Source of the DNA: Salsipaludibacter sp963735045
GTDB taxonomy: Bacteria > Actinomycetota > Nitriliruptoria > Nitriliruptorales > Nitriliruptoraceae
Direction: 5' to 3'
Length of the DNA stretch: 64,000 nucleotides
Assembly (NCBI GenBank): GCA_963735045.1
Contig: CAVTIZ010000001.1
Coordinates: 620,001-684,000, forward strand
The notes beneath the pieces are model-generated. The model had not been told where the DNA came from and did not search any database. It saw only the letters and a list, made by a program, of their open reading frames with translations. Shown in pieces: positions 1-8,443 of this stretch. Position 1 is the stretch's first letter. Every line of letters starts with the position of its first letter. Both the position numbers and the translations under genes were made by a program.

Positions 1-311
1 GCGAGTTCCTCGACCACGACCCGTCCCAGTCACTGGCCACCATCGCCGCACCGGTGCTCGTGATCGCTGGCACCAAGGACATCCAGGTCGCACCCCACCA
101 CGCGGTCCGCATCGGCGAACTGCTCGACGGCTGGGCCAGGGTCGAGGTGGTCGACGACATGAACCACCTGCTGCGTCACGAACCGGGACCGCCGAGCGTG
201 CGCACCTACCGCAAGCAGGCGAAGCAGCCCGTGATGCCCGAACTGCTCGACCTCGTCGCCGCGTTCTGTTCGCAACCCGCCGCGCAGCGCACGCCGGGGC
301 CCCGTCCCTGA
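1..311 (+). CDS. Alpha/beta hydrolase, C-terminal fragment (cut by window edge)
   Basis: The reading frame is open from base 3 to the TGA at 309-311; the 5' part lies outside the window. The visible 102 residues carry the last strand of an alpha/beta hydrolase followed by the two late catalytic positions: an acid in GTKDIQV and a histidine in MNHLLR. This arrangement is typical of serine-aminopeptidase/lysophospholipase-like (S33 or Hydrolase_4) hydrolases, where the spacing between the acidic residue and His is similar. The nucleophile elbow is not visible, so substrate and even subfamily cannot be given. The short tail after the histidine is rich in Pro and Arg and ends near a gene-free stretch of about 280 bases. 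Confidence 0.7.
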   Translation, partial: EFLDHDPSQSLATIAAPVLVIAGTKDIQVAPHHAVRIGELLDGWARVEVVDDMNHLLRHEPGPPSVRTYRKQAKQPVMPELLDLVAAFCSQPAAQRTPGPRP

Positions 312-589
312 TGGCAACGGGGGTCCGCTCGACTCGTGGCTCTGGTCCTTGCCCGCACCCTCCCCGACCAGTCGCGACCCGCCTCGCGGTGACGCAACGA
401 TGGAGGTGGACGAGACCCTCACCCGATGGACGCTGTCACTGCCCTGAGCAGGCCGTCACGAGGTCAGTCGTCGCGAACGGGCCCGGACGCGCCTCCGTTG
501 CCCGCGCTTCAGGGGAAACGGGACCCCACCGCACAGCCGCCGACATCGCCGTCCCGCGGGAGCACGTGAGGGCGTCGCTCGTCGCCGGG

Positions 590-1507
590 TCAGGCGGGCT
601 CGAGGGCGGCGCACCAGGTCGCGACGTGGTCGACGGCTGCGGCTGCGGCGGGGAAGGTGGTGAACAGGCGGAAGAACCCGTGGGGCATGCCCAGCCAGCG
701 GGAGGCGACCACGTCCACACCGACGGCCTGCAGGTCGTCGGCCAGCGCCTCGCCCTCGGCCCGCAGGACGTCGTGCTCGGCGGTCAGCACCAGCGTGGGG
801 GGCAGTCCGGCCAGGTCGGCCGTCGTCGGGTCGACCTCGGCCGGTGCCACCGCCGTGTCGGCGTCGCCCAGGAACTGGTCCCAGTACCAACGCATGGCCT
901 CGGCGGACAGGCCCTCGGCGGTGCCGACGGCGTCGTCGAGGTGGTCCAGCGCCGCCCGACGCACAACGGGGTAGACCAGCGCCTGCCCGGCCAACGGTCG
1001 ACCCGCGTCCCGGGCGCGGCGCGCCAGCACCAGGGCGAGGAAGCCGCCCGCGGAGTCCCCCGCCACCACCAGTCGGGCCGGGTCGACGTCGAACCCGCCC
1101 TCGCCGGACGCCAGCGCGGCCAACACCGCGTCCCCGTCGTCGATCGCGTCCGGCCAGGCCGCCTCGGGCGCCAGCCGGTAGTCCACCGACACCACGACCA
1201 TCCCGGACCGGTCGGCCAGCCGACGACACGTCGCGTCGGCCGTGTCGAGGCTGCCGAAGACCCACCCTCCCCCGTGGAGGTACACGATCGCCCCAAGGAT
1301 CTCGCCGGGCTCCGCGGGCACGCCATGCGGGACGTAGTGCCGCGTCGCCACACCAGCGACCTCCCGGTCCGACACGGCCGCGACGTCGACCGGCGTGCCG
1401 GCGGCGTCGGGGGCCTCGCGGTCGCGCTGGGCCCGCTCCACCACGACCTGGTCGGGGGTCGGCGGGACGAACGGCTCACCGGGCTCGGCGGCGGGGTGCA
1501 GGTGCAC
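590..1507 (-). CDS. Alpha/beta hydrolase of the hormone-sensitive-lipase type (esterase)
   Basis: The 305-residue product has the HSL-family oxyanion motif HGGGW at residues 78-82 and the nucleophile elbow GDSAGG with Ser152. A later Asp (AEHD) and His (MPHGFF) complete the triad. These enzymes hydrolyse short-chain esters or lactones in the cytoplasm. The GTG at 1507 is chosen because GAGGAGGT lies 5 bases upstream; the longer open frame starting at 1612 adds 35 arginine-rich residues with no ribosome site. The gene runs towards the partial hydrolase at the left edge. It is divergent from the CsbD-like gene at 1648, so the interval 1508-1647 holds both promoters. The substrate is unknown. 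Confidence 0.85.
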   Translation of the reverse strand: MHLHPAAEPGEPFVPPTPDQVVVERAQRDREAPDAAGTPVDVAAVSDREVAGVATRHYVPHGVPAEPGEILGAIVYLHGGGWVFGSLDTADATCRRLADRSGMVVVSVDYRLAPEAAWPDAIDDGDAVLAALASGEGGFDVDPARLVVAGDSAGGFLALVLARRARDAGRPLAGQALVYPVVRRAALDHLDDAVGTAEGLSAEAMRWYWDQFLGDADTAVAPAEVDPTTADLAGLPPTLVLTAEHDVLRAEGEALADDLQAVGVDVVASRWLGMPHGFFRLFTTFPAAAAAVDHVATWCAALEPA

Positions 1508-1597
1508 GGCGGACCTCCTCGGGCGTGTCCGGGCCAGTGCGGCCGGGGCCGTTCGGCGTCGGCCGTTCGGACCGGTGACGGGTGTCGCGCCGGACCA

Positions 1598-1603
1598 TAC
1601 GGT
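1598..1603 (+). promoter_or_regulatory. Predicted -10 element (TACGGT) for the CsbD-like gene
   Basis: TACGGT fits the actinobacterial TANNNT -10 pattern. A GTGACG, close to a TTGACN -35, sits at 1575-1580 with a 17-base spacer. The CsbD-like start is 45 bases downstream. Confidence 0.4.
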
Positions 1604-1647
1604 GCGAAGCACGACGATGTCCGCCGTACGCGATCAACGAGGACGAC

Positions 1648-1815
1648 ATGGCTGACTCCCCGAACACCGACAAGGCACGAGGCAAGGTCAAGGAAGCCGC
1701 CGGCAAGGCGACCGACGACGACAACCTCGAGCAGCAGGGCAAGAACGACCAGGCCAAGGGCTCCGTCAAGGACGCCGGGCGCAAGGTCAAGGACGCGGTG
1801 ACCGGCAAGGACTGA
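1648..1815 (+). CDS. CsbD-like small stress protein
   Basis: The 55-residue product is small, charged and alanine/lysine-rich, with the CsbD repeat pattern: KARGKVKEAAGKAT followed by a second GxxxQxKGSVKDAGRKVKDAV half. CsbD/YjbJ proteins are abundant general-stress proteins of unknown biochemical role, controlled by stress sigma factors in other bacteria. The ATG at 1648 follows GAGGAC; an in-frame ATG further upstream would add 22 residues unlike the family. A long hairpin follows the stop at once, so the gene is probably its own transcription unit. Family assignment is secure; any specific stress is a guess. Confidence 0.85.
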   Translation: MADSPNTDKARGKVKEAAGKATDDDNLEQQGKNDQAKGSVKDAGRKVKDAVTGKD

Positions 1816-1836
1816 GCCACGTCCGCACGACACGCG

Positions 1837-1870
1837 CGAACGCCGCGACCGTTTCCGGTCGCGGCGTTCG
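1837..1870 (+). terminator. Hairpin terminator after the CsbD-like gene
   Basis: Two perfect 15-base arms (CGAACGCCGCGACCG and its complement) enclose the loop TTTC, 21 bases after the stop. There is no U tract, as is common in high-GC actinobacteria. It also lies downstream of the small minus-strand gene at 1915-2043, so it may act in both directions. Confidence 0.8.
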
Positions 1871-1914
1871 TCGTGCAGCGGGTGGAAGACCCGTCGCATG
1901 GGATCAGGTCGGCG

Positions 1915-2043
1915 TCAGTGGGTCCGGCGGCCGCGCCGGAACCAGCGACGGGTGGTCGCGGGCTCGTCGCGGCGGTCGCCGGCGAGGCGCAGGAGGTCGT
2001 CGCGGTAGGCGTCGACCAGTTCGGGCGTGATCGGAGTGGACAT
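1915..2043 (-). CDS. Small basic protein of 42 residues, unknown
   Basis: A short frame starts with MSTPITPELVDAYRDDLL and ends in an arginine-rich tail (RRWFRRGRRTH). The ATG at 2043 is preceded by AAGGAG at the right distance, which is the main reason to accept it; the frame is also open further upstream, but with no ribosome site there. It is transcribed away from the ArsR-type regulator at 2201, with the palindrome at 2128-2141 between them, so it is the most likely gene under that operator. No family is recognised. The N-terminal half could form one amphipathic helix. Existence is likely but not certain. Confidence 0.5.
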   Translation of the reverse strand: MSTPITPELVDAYRDDLLRLAGDRRDEPATTRRWFRRGRRTH

Positions 2044-2127
2044 CACGGCTCCTTGAGATTGTTGTGGACGGATGGCAACACTGCGCAGCATCGTGTCGCC
2101 ACGCCGCCGCCGATGCGCGATGATTGC

Positions 2128-2141
2128 GTTGTCGCGACAAC
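2128..2141. promoter_or_regulatory. Palindromic operator between the small gene and the ArsR-type regulator
   Basis: GTTGTCGCGACAAC is a perfect 14-base palindrome in the 157-base divergent interval. Palindromes of this size and TTGTCG type suit a winged-helix dimer. The adjacent regulator is the obvious binder; this is inferred from position. Confidence 0.6.
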
Positions 2142-2200
2142 CTTCGCGCCAGCACCCCGACACCCCGCCCAGCCCCACCTGACCCCCCCTCGGGAGAGCG

Positions 2201-3295
2201 ATGCCCGTCACGATCCACCTGCCCGACCCGGACCCCCGGCGCCTCCAGCCGACGCTGTCGCCGCTGGCCGAGCTGAGCGCAGCCCTGCACGTGCTGACCA
2301 GTCCGGGACACCACCTGTTCCTGGCGGACTGGCGCGAGCGCGTGCAGGCGACGATCGCACCCGCGCTGGCCGCCGACCTCGACGACCTCGCGTTCCTGTG
2401 GGACGGCTACCGCGCCAACTTCTTCCTGCTGGACCAGCCCGGTCTCCCCGCCGTGCGCACGCTCGACGACGAGCTCGCGGTGCTCGCCGGCCTGGCCCCC
2501 GACGCCTTCGCCACCGAGGCGCTGCAGCCGCTGGGCACCCGGCGGGGCGAGCCCCTGGCCGCCGGACGGACCCCCGGTGAGGGCAGCGACCAGCTCCTCG
2601 CCCACGCCCGCGCCCGCGGAGGCCGCGCCGAGGCCACCGCCGTCACGCTGCTGTCCACGCCCGCCGACGTACGCGACCACCTGGTCGAGGTCCTGTCGGC
2701 GGTGCGCGTGGCGTTCTTCGACGACGAGTGGGCCGGCCTGCGCCCCAGCCTGCACCAGGCGGTCGAGGCCGCCCGCACGATCCTGGCCACGCGTGGCGCG
2801 GTCGAGCTGCTCGCCGGGCTCGGACACGGACTGCACCGGGTCGACGACCGGACCGTCAGCGTCGACAAGACGTGGGACGCCGGCATGGTCGTGGACGGCG
2901 ACCGCCGGCTGCTGGTCCTGCCGAGCCTGCTGTGCCACCCGCACGTCCTGGTGCAGCCCAACCCCGTGTGGCCCTACGCGGTCCAGTACCCGGTCCACCG
3001 ACGCGCGCCGACCCGAGCGCTGCCACCCCTGGAGGTGACCGAGCGACGGCTGGAGGCGCTGGCCGACCCCAGTCGCCGCGAGCTGGTCGCGCTGCTGGCC
3101 AACGAGGACCGCTCCACCCAGGAGCTGGCCGGCCTGTCCGGGCTGACGCCCCCGACGGTCTCGCGCCACCTCGGGGTCCTGCGCGAGGCCGGACTGGTGC
3201 AGGTGCGCCAGCAGGGCCACTTCCGCCTCCACCACCTCGACCTCGAAGCGGTCAGTGGACTCGGCCAGGCCCTGGTCGCCAGCCTGCTGCGCTGA
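2201..3295 (+). CDS. ArsR-type winged-helix regulator with a long N-terminal domain (DUF5937-like)
   Basis: The 364-residue protein has a C-terminal ArsR-type winged helix of about 80 residues (LADPSRRELVALL, TPPTVSRHLGVLREAGLV). It is preceded by about 280 residues without a common enzymatic signature, resembling the domain found in DUF5937 ArsR-like regulators. No metal-binding cysteine motif is seen, so a metal sensor is unlikely. The ATG at 2201 follows GGGAGAGC. In other actinobacteria such regulators often sit beside an MFS exporter; here no exporter is present and only a 42-residue gene is divergent. The palindrome at 2128-2141 suggests autoregulation. The ligand is unknown; the winged helix is secure and the N-terminal label less so. 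Confidence 0.75.
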   Translation: MPVTIHLPDPDPRRLQPTLSPLAELSAALHVLTSPGHHLFLADWRERVQATIAPALAADLDDLAFLWDGYRANFFLLDQPGLPAVRTLDDELAVLAGLAPDAFATEALQPLGTRRGEPLAAGRTPGEGSDQLLAHARARGGRAEATAVTLLSTPADVRDHLVEVLSAVRVAFFDDEWAGLRPSLHQAVEAARTILATRGAVELLAGLGHGLHRVDDRTVSVDKTWDAGMVVDGDRRLLVLPSLLCHPHVLVQPNPVWPYAVQYPVHRRAPTRALPPLEVTERRLEALADPSRRELVALLANEDRSTQELAGLSGLTPPTVSRHLGVLREAGLVQVRQQGHFRLHHLDLEAVSGLGQALVASLLR

Positions 3296-3342
3296 CCTCG
3301 GCCCTCGAGCTCGTCCGACCGACGTGGGCCTGGTCCGGGGAC

Positions 3343-3711
3343 TCAGTCCCGGGGCGCGTCCTCGCCGACACTGCCGTCGATGGCCTCCCGCAGGAGGTCG
3401 GCGTGGCCGTTGTGGCGCGCGGTCTCCTCGATCATGTGGGCCAGGATCCAGCGCAGCGTCGGGGGCGCCGGCCAGCCATCCAGCATGCGCTCGGCGGTCT
3501 GGTCCAGCGACGGTGTCGCCGCGACGATCCCCCGGCTGCGTTCGCAGGCCGTGTCGTAGGCGGCCAGCAACTCGTCGGGGTCGTCGTCGACGGCCGAGTG
3601 GAACTCCCAGTCCTCCTCGGCCTCCGGTCCGTAGATCCTGCTCAACCACGGTTCCTCGGGCATCAGCCCCTGGAAGACCCACGCGAACCAGTCCTGCTCG
3701 ACCCGCGTCAT
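3343..3711 (-). pseudogene. DinB/DUF664-family protein, apparently 5'-truncated
   Basis: The 122 residues from the only ATG (3711) match the C-terminal three quarters of DUF664/DinB proteins: a WFAW segment, the HMIEET..HNGHADLLREAIDG metal-site region with its histidines, and a final acidic tail. DinB-fold proteins are metal-dependent and in actinobacteria often use mycothiol. Upstream of the ATG the frame still reads family-like sequence (SLHLAGIVKHM) up to about base 3760, but has no start codon before an in-frame stop near 3871 and no ribosome site. The first 40 or so residues of a normal family member are missing. A short functional protein from ATG 3711 cannot be ruled out. Confidence 0.6.
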
Positions 3712-3815
3712 GTGCTTGACGATGCCCGCCAGGTGCAGGCTGGACGCGGCGACGCTGCCGGGGCCCCATCGTGACCGGGAGTCCGGCCAGTTGCCGTCCG
3801 CATGGAGGGTGTCCG

Positions 3816-3999
3816 TTGGCCAGCGCGACCACTCGACTGCTGGCGGCCCGCGACCTGCTGCCCGGGCAGCGCTGGGTCACGGCCGACGACCTCGTCATGG
3901 CCCCGGACGTCTCCGAGCGCACGGCCCGGCGCGACCTCGGCCCACGCGGAGGCGCTCGATCGAGCCGGGATCCTGGTCGCGTTGCAACGAACGTGTTGA
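3816..3999 (+). pseudogene. Remnant of a YafY/HTH_11-type transcriptional regulator
   Basis: A TTG start with GGAGG 7 bases upstream opens a frame reading TRLLAARDLL and then VSERTARRDL, the helix-turn-helix signature of YafY/DeoR-like WYL regulators. Near 3945 the frame must shift by one base to continue with the family-like AHAEALDRAGILVALQR, and a stop follows at 3999. The effector-binding WYL domain, normally more than 200 residues, is absent. The fragment is divergent from the truncated DinB gene, an arrangement often seen for intact regulator/DinB pairs. Both 5' ends are damaged around 3760-3820, so one deletion event plus later drift is a reasonable reading. Confidence 0.5.
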
Positions 4000-4289
4000 C
4001 GTCGGCACCCCGAGGCAACTAAGACGGGTGGTGACACCTCCCCCCATGATCGGACATCTCCCAGGGTCGCTGTCCGTTCAGCGGGTTCGTTCGTCTCGAC
4101 CGTCGCCAGGCCACCACGAGGTCGCCGGGTGACACGGTCTCCAGGGGAATCAGCTCCACCTCGCCTCGCCTCACTGGCGGGCCATCTGGCCCTGCCGTGT
4201 CCGAGGCGTGTCCGGGACTCGACTCGCAGCACCACCTGGCCGGACCATCCGTCCCGGTCCGTCCATGATTCGCCCACGCCGGAGTTCCC
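4000..4289. other. Gene-free stretch before the LodA cluster
   Basis: No convincing frame, RNA or repeat is seen in about 290 bases. It must contain the promoter of the downstream four-gene cluster, but no clear -35/-10 pair can be named. Confidence 0.5.
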
Positions 4290-5270
4290 ATGCCAGTCGC
4301 CGCCACCGCACACACCCTTGCCGAGTTCCAACTCCACCTGATCGGGACCTGGGGCAACGCCTCGCTGACCGACGATCCGAACGGACCGGGATCCGTGCAG
4401 GACCCGCTGTCCTACAACGTCATGCCGTTGCCCCAGAAGACACCGCAGGGCGACCAGGACACCGGGTACATCCTGAAGAACTCGACCTTCTGCGAGTCCA
4501 CTGTCTTCGACGGTGACGGCGGGGTGGCCATCCCCACGACCGCCCCGAACCGCGGGTTCTCCACGCTGCAACTGCCCACGGCGGTCTACTACCGACAGCA
4601 CGTGATGTTCGCCCAGGGGCCGGGCGCGGCCGGACCCGGGGACCACACCGTCCACACCGAGAACGGGTCCTGGCTGCACCTGCTCAGCGGGGACCCGCTG
4701 GTCGGGCCCTACGAGCCCCTGGTGGTCTCTGGCCACGACGACCAGCCCACCGACATCACCATCGCCAAGCAGATGTCGGTCCCGCACGGCAACTCGATCC
4801 TGGCCCTGGGGACGTTCGACACCATCGCCGGCACGCTGACGATCCCCGACGCGCCGACCCCGACCCTGCCCGTGGGCGTGGACACCACGCCCTACACCAC
4901 GCTGCTGGACCAACCCGACGACTACCAGAATCCCGAGCCCGACTGGACGGCCAATCCCCGGCTGCCCCTGCAGCAGGCCGTCCCGCTCATCGGTCCTGAC
5001 CAGACCATCCACTGGCAGGTGACGACACGGTTCGTGCCCGGTGGCCAGGGCGCGGTGGTCAACATCCCGTTCGAGGACCGGGCCGCGAAGGTGATCGACT
5101 ACGGCGCCGAGTACTGGCTGATGTCGAGCGACGGCGGCCACAGCTACGACCATCTCGCCTACACCCAGGAGATCCGACTGTCGCTGCTGCTCGCGGACGG
5201 CCACCACGAGTTCCCGCACGTCACGAGCAACGTCGTCACCAGGACGACGACGGGGCAGGTGCCCCAGTGA
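4290..5270 (+). CDS. Heme-binding/FABP-like beta-barrel protein in the LodA cluster
   Basis: The 326-residue soluble protein has no signal peptide. Residues 10-40 read LAEFQLHLIGTWGN, the opening of a lipocalin/FABP-like barrel, and the second half has the motif MSVPHGNSILALG with an upstream NGSWLHLL strand. These features recall proteins annotated as heme-binding FABP-like proteins, in which IPHGNS is conserved; this rests on remembered family features, not a search. The ATG at 4290 follows GGAG. Its stop overlaps the GTG of the ferritin-like gene (GTGA), so the two are translationally coupled and belong with the LodA-type oxidase. A role as a redox partner or peroxide-handling protein is inference. 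Confidence 0.55.
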   Translation: MPVAATAHTLAEFQLHLIGTWGNASLTDDPNGPGSVQDPLSYNVMPLPQKTPQGDQDTGYILKNSTFCESTVFDGDGGVAIPTTAPNRGFSTLQLPTAVYYRQHVMFAQGPGAAGPGDHTVHTENGSWLHLLSGDPLVGPYEPLVVSGHDDQPTDITIAKQMSVPHGNSILALGTFDTIAGTLTIPDAPTPTLPVGVDTTPYTTLLDQPDDYQNPEPDWTANPRLPLQQAVPLIGPDQTIHWQVTTRFVPGGQGAVVNIPFEDRAAKVIDYGAEYWLMSSDGGHSYDHLAYTQEIRLSLLLADGHHEFPHVTSNVVTRTTTGQVPQ

Positions 5271-6331
5271 GCCCCCTCCACACGCTGTCCCACGTCGACC
5301 TCCCCGACCACGTCCAGACCGTCCTGCAGGCCAGGCGCGTGGTCCCGCCCGCGCCCGTCGCCGGTGCCTGGACGGTGCACGACCTCCGCGACCACCTGCA
5401 GTTCGCCGTGGACGTCGAGCACTACACGATTCCCTACTACATGGCGGCCTGGTTCTCGATCCGCGACCAGGCCGCCGAGGCCGCCCGGCTGATCAAGACC
5501 GTGGTGAACCAGGAGATGCTGCACCTGCAGTGCGCAGCGAACCTCCTCAACGCGTTCGGGGGCCACGTCAAGCTCGCACCGCCGATCTACGACGGCATCA
5601 TCCCCCACCTGGACTTCGCGCTCGACGACCCGGACCCGACCACGATCTTCTCGCCATGGAGCGCCGAGATCGGGCCGCTGGACACGTGGCGGCTCAACAC
5701 CATGTGCATCATCGAGTACCCGGAATGGACCGAGCCGGGCGCGATCGGGATCGACGACATCGACGGCGACGCGGCCGACGACGACCGCTACGGCTCCATC
5801 GGGGCGCTCTACCACGCCATCGCCGAGCGGGTCCGACACTTCGGGGGCGACCTCGAGCCCGGGCGCAACCAGGTCGACCTGTTCGGGGACTTCTACCCCG
5901 ACGCCCACCTCACCGTGACGGCTGCCGGTGACGACGGGCTCGACCAGGTGGACGAACTGATGCAGATCATCGTGACGCAGGGAGAGGGCCAGTCCTCGGC
6001 CGACGACGGTGTCCCCGAGCGCTTCCAGAACCAGGCCGACGACCTCCAGCCGGCCTTCGACCACTACGACAAGTTCACCTACCTGCGGGGCCAACCCCTG
6101 CCCGAGGTGTACGACCCCCTGCTGGAGCCGCCCAGTCGAGGGGCCGACGCCCAGCGACACCTGCTGGTCCAGTACGCCGACCTGCTCACGCAGATGACCG
6201 ACCTGTTTCGGGGCGGCAGGCCGGACGGGTTCGCCACCTCCATGTTCTCGGTCGGGGCCGCCATCACCGAGTGCTGGCGGCAGGGCGTCGTCCCGGCCTT
6301 CGGGCTGGCCACCACGACCCGGGAGGGCTGA
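5267..6331 (+). CDS. Ferritin-like protein of the VioB N-terminal type
   Basis: The 354-residue protein contains a ferritin-like four-helix domain in its first 170 residues, with candidate iron ligands Glu51 (VEHYTIPYY), Glu83 and His86 (NQEMLH). The pattern DLRDHLQFAVDVEHYTIPYYM is that of the Ferritin-like domain found in VioB-type iminophenyl-pyruvate dimer synthases (PF12902). The C-terminal half includes more helices (LLVQYADLLTQMTDLFRGG). The start is a GTG overlapping the previous stop by GTGA. The gene is three bases from the LodA-like gene. A diiron or heme-assisted oxidation in the same pathway as the oxidase is plausible, but no substrate can be given. Confidence 0.75.
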   Translation: MSPLHTLSHVDLPDHVQTVLQARRVVPPAPVAGAWTVHDLRDHLQFAVDVEHYTIPYYMAAWFSIRDQAAEAARLIKTVVNQEMLHLQCAANLLNAFGGHVKLAPPIYDGIIPHLDFALDDPDPTTIFSPWSAEIGPLDTWRLNTMCIIEYPEWTEPGAIGIDDIDGDAADDDRYGSIGALYHAIAERVRHFGGDLEPGRNQVDLFGDFYPDAHLTVTAAGDDGLDQVDELMQIIVTQGEGQSSADDGVPERFQNQADDLQPAFDHYDKFTYLRGQPLPEVYDPLLEPPSRGADAQRHLLVQYADLLTQMTDLFRGGRPDGFATSMFSVGAAITECWRQGVVPAFGLATTTREG

Positions 6332-6334
6332 CCC

Positions 6335-8443
6335 ATGGACCAGCCACTCCTGCGGATCCATCCGAGCATCGGGCTGTCACGCGTGGGCAACAGTCCCGAG
6401 CACTACCTCGCCCCCGAGACCATCGCCGCGCTCCCGCGACCGGACGATCCCGACGACCCGACCACCGGCGGCCTGCCGATCAGGACCGGGACCGAGTCCG
6501 ACCTGATCGGCGACGGCGACCTGCGCGACGCCGACGGGGCACTCAAGCGCCAGGGCGCGCGCTTCCGGATCTTCCACTACCCCCCCGAGGCCGTCGGGCA
6601 GTACCCGGCACCCGGGGCCGAGGAGGTCACCGTCGGCGCCACCATCGACGGTCGGGTGGTGGCCGACATCCTGTGGACCGTGCACGTCGCCAACAAGAAG
6701 GCCGCGTCGTTCATCTCCGACGACGACCACGGGGTCCACGCCTACGAGCATGGCCAGACCCCGGTCCTGCGCAACCTCGAGGAGGGCCTGGACCCGTCCA
6801 ATGCCCAACGCCTGCGACGCCTGGTCATCGACCCCGGTCCACGGGCGGTCCGTGCCACCGACGACGACTCCGTGCCGTTCACGGCCGACCACGTCGCGAG
6901 CCACGTGGTCGGCGACCACGTCGAGACCATCCCGAACTACCCCTGCTCGTTCCCCGGCGGGTCCTTCACCGACCTCGACGAGCCGGCCGGCCCCATCGAC
7001 ACCCTCGGCGAACTCCGGACCGACGACCGGGGACGCCTGGTCGTGACTGGCGGCAGGGGCCGAGCCGTCGGCTGGCACAACGCCCCGGACGGTGGGCCGC
7101 CGGACCTGCTCGGGCCCGTCAACAACGACAACTGGTTCGACGACACGTCGGACGGACCGGTCACGGCCACGATCGTGTTCGACGACGGCTCCACCGCCGG
7201 CGTCCACGGCGCCTGGGTCATCACCACCGACCCCAGCTACGCACCGCAGACGCTCAACGTCGTGTCGCTGTGGGACGAGGCCTACGACACCTTCGTGCGC
7301 CAGCTCGACCTCGATCCCCGGATCTGCGTGGACGGGACGTTGGACCGGGACTTCCGCCCGGCCTTCGACGACCACGTCCACCCGTTCTTCCAGGCGGCCG
7401 CACAGCAGCAGTGGAACACCTTCCTGCCGCGCATCGCGGTCCAGGCCCACCAGGCGGTCGGTGCCATCACCGCCGACAACGACCCGGCCACGACGATCAT
7501 GGCCGGGCTCGCCTTCATCCGCCAGCCCGACACCGGCGACGAACACAGCTGGCGGTCGACGCCGTCACAGGTCGGGGCGCCGCTGATGCCGTTGTCCCTG
7601 GGCGACTCCAGCCTGGCCGGTGGCAAGCCGTTCCTGACCCCCACGGTGCTCCAGTACTTCCTGCTCGAGCAGTGGGCGGACGGCCGCTACGACGCGACGG
7701 CCCCGGTCCCGCTCGGCCCCGGCGAGTACCTCGACCGGGCCGCCCTGCAGAACTGCCTCGGTGGCCGCTTCAGCCCCGGCATCGACATCGGGTTCGTGAT
7801 CCGGGAGCCGGAGATGTACGCCGACTGGACGACCGGGGCCGGCCCGTTCCGGATCCGGCACGCACCGCTTCACTACGCCGAGGTGGCCGAGCGGCCCCAC
7901 GGGCCCTTCCTGTCGCTGGGCTGGCTGCCACGCCATCCCGAGGTGATGGACCTCGGGCTCGAACCCGGCGACCTGTCGAAGTTCCTCGCCCTGCCGTGGC
8001 ACGCCGACTACAACTCCTGCGCCATCCACCAGACGTCGCCGAACGACCTCGACTCCAACACCCTGTACTGGTCCTGGCCCGGCCAGCGACCGGTGACGGT
8101 GTACGTCGCCGCGGACGTCGACCCGGACACCGCGGCGCTGCCGCGCCAGCGCTACTCGGTCCGCGGCCCCGGCACGATGCCCGGCTCCAACAGCCCGAGC
8201 GACGGTGCGGACATGGCCAACGCCGGGCGCTTCTGGGACTACCGCCAGATGCTCACGGACTGGCACCGGATCGGGACCGTGGTGCAGGCGACCATCATCG
8301 AGGACGGCACCTACCCCGACGACGTCTACCTCGAGGTGGCGAGCCTGCTGCCCGACGACGACCCGGACGCTCCCGACCAGGCCGACCCGCATCCGTGGCC
8401 GCTGATCGGGGGCGACGGGACCGCGCGTCGGACCGACACGTGA
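6335..8443 (+). CDS. lodA-like: LodA/GoxA-family quinoprotein amino-acid oxidase (CTQ-dependent)
   Basis: The 702-residue protein opens with LLRIHPSIGLSRVGNSPEHYL, the family signature. LodA-type oxidases deaminate amino acids using a cysteine tryptophylquinone made from their own residues, releasing H2O2 and ammonia. Near the C-terminus WHADYNSC places Asp558 four residues before Cys562, as in LodA (Asp512/Cys516), so Cys562 is the likely CTQ cysteine. The partner tryptophan is among W579, W581, W634 and W643; spacing does not decide. No signal peptide is visible. The next gene, overlapping by GTGA, encodes the LodB-like flavoprotein expected to modify the tryptophan. Substrate (lysine, glycine or other) cannot be told. 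Confidence 0.85.
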   Translation: MDQPLLRIHPSIGLSRVGNSPEHYLAPETIAALPRPDDPDDPTTGGLPIRTGTESDLIGDGDLRDADGALKRQGARFRIFHYPPEAVGQYPAPGAEEVTVGATIDGRVVADILWTVHVANKKAASFISDDDHGVHAYEHGQTPVLRNLEEGLDPSNAQRLRRLVIDPGPRAVRATDDDSVPFTADHVASHVVGDHVETIPNYPCSFPGGSFTDLDEPAGPIDTLGELRTDDRGRLVVTGGRGRAVGWHNAPDGGPPDLLGPVNNDNWFDDTSDGPVTATIVFDDGSTAGVHGAWVITTDPSYAPQTLNVVSLWDEAYDTFVRQLDLDPRICVDGTLDRDFRPAFDDHVHPFFQAAAQQQWNTFLPRIAVQAHQAVGAITADNDPATTIMAGLAFIRQPDTGDEHSWRSTPSQVGAPLMPLSLGDSSLAGGKPFLTPTVLQYFLLEQWADGRYDATAPVPLGPGEYLDRAALQNCLGGRFSPGIDIGFVIREPEMYADWTTGAGPFRIRHAPLHYAEVAERPHGPFLSLGWLPRHPEVMDLGLEPGDLSKFLALPWHADYNSCAIHQTSPNDLDSNTLYWSWPGQRPVTVYVAADVDPDTAALPRQRYSVRGPGTMPGSNSPSDGADMANAGRFWDYRQMLTDWHRIGTVVQATIIEDGTYPDDVYLEVASLLPDDDPDAPDQADPHPWPLIGGDGTARRTDT

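Noticed and set aside
311..1801. A 496-codon plus-strand frame
   Set aside because: It is antisense to the HSL-type esterase, shows no domain and is explained by high-GC codon bias.
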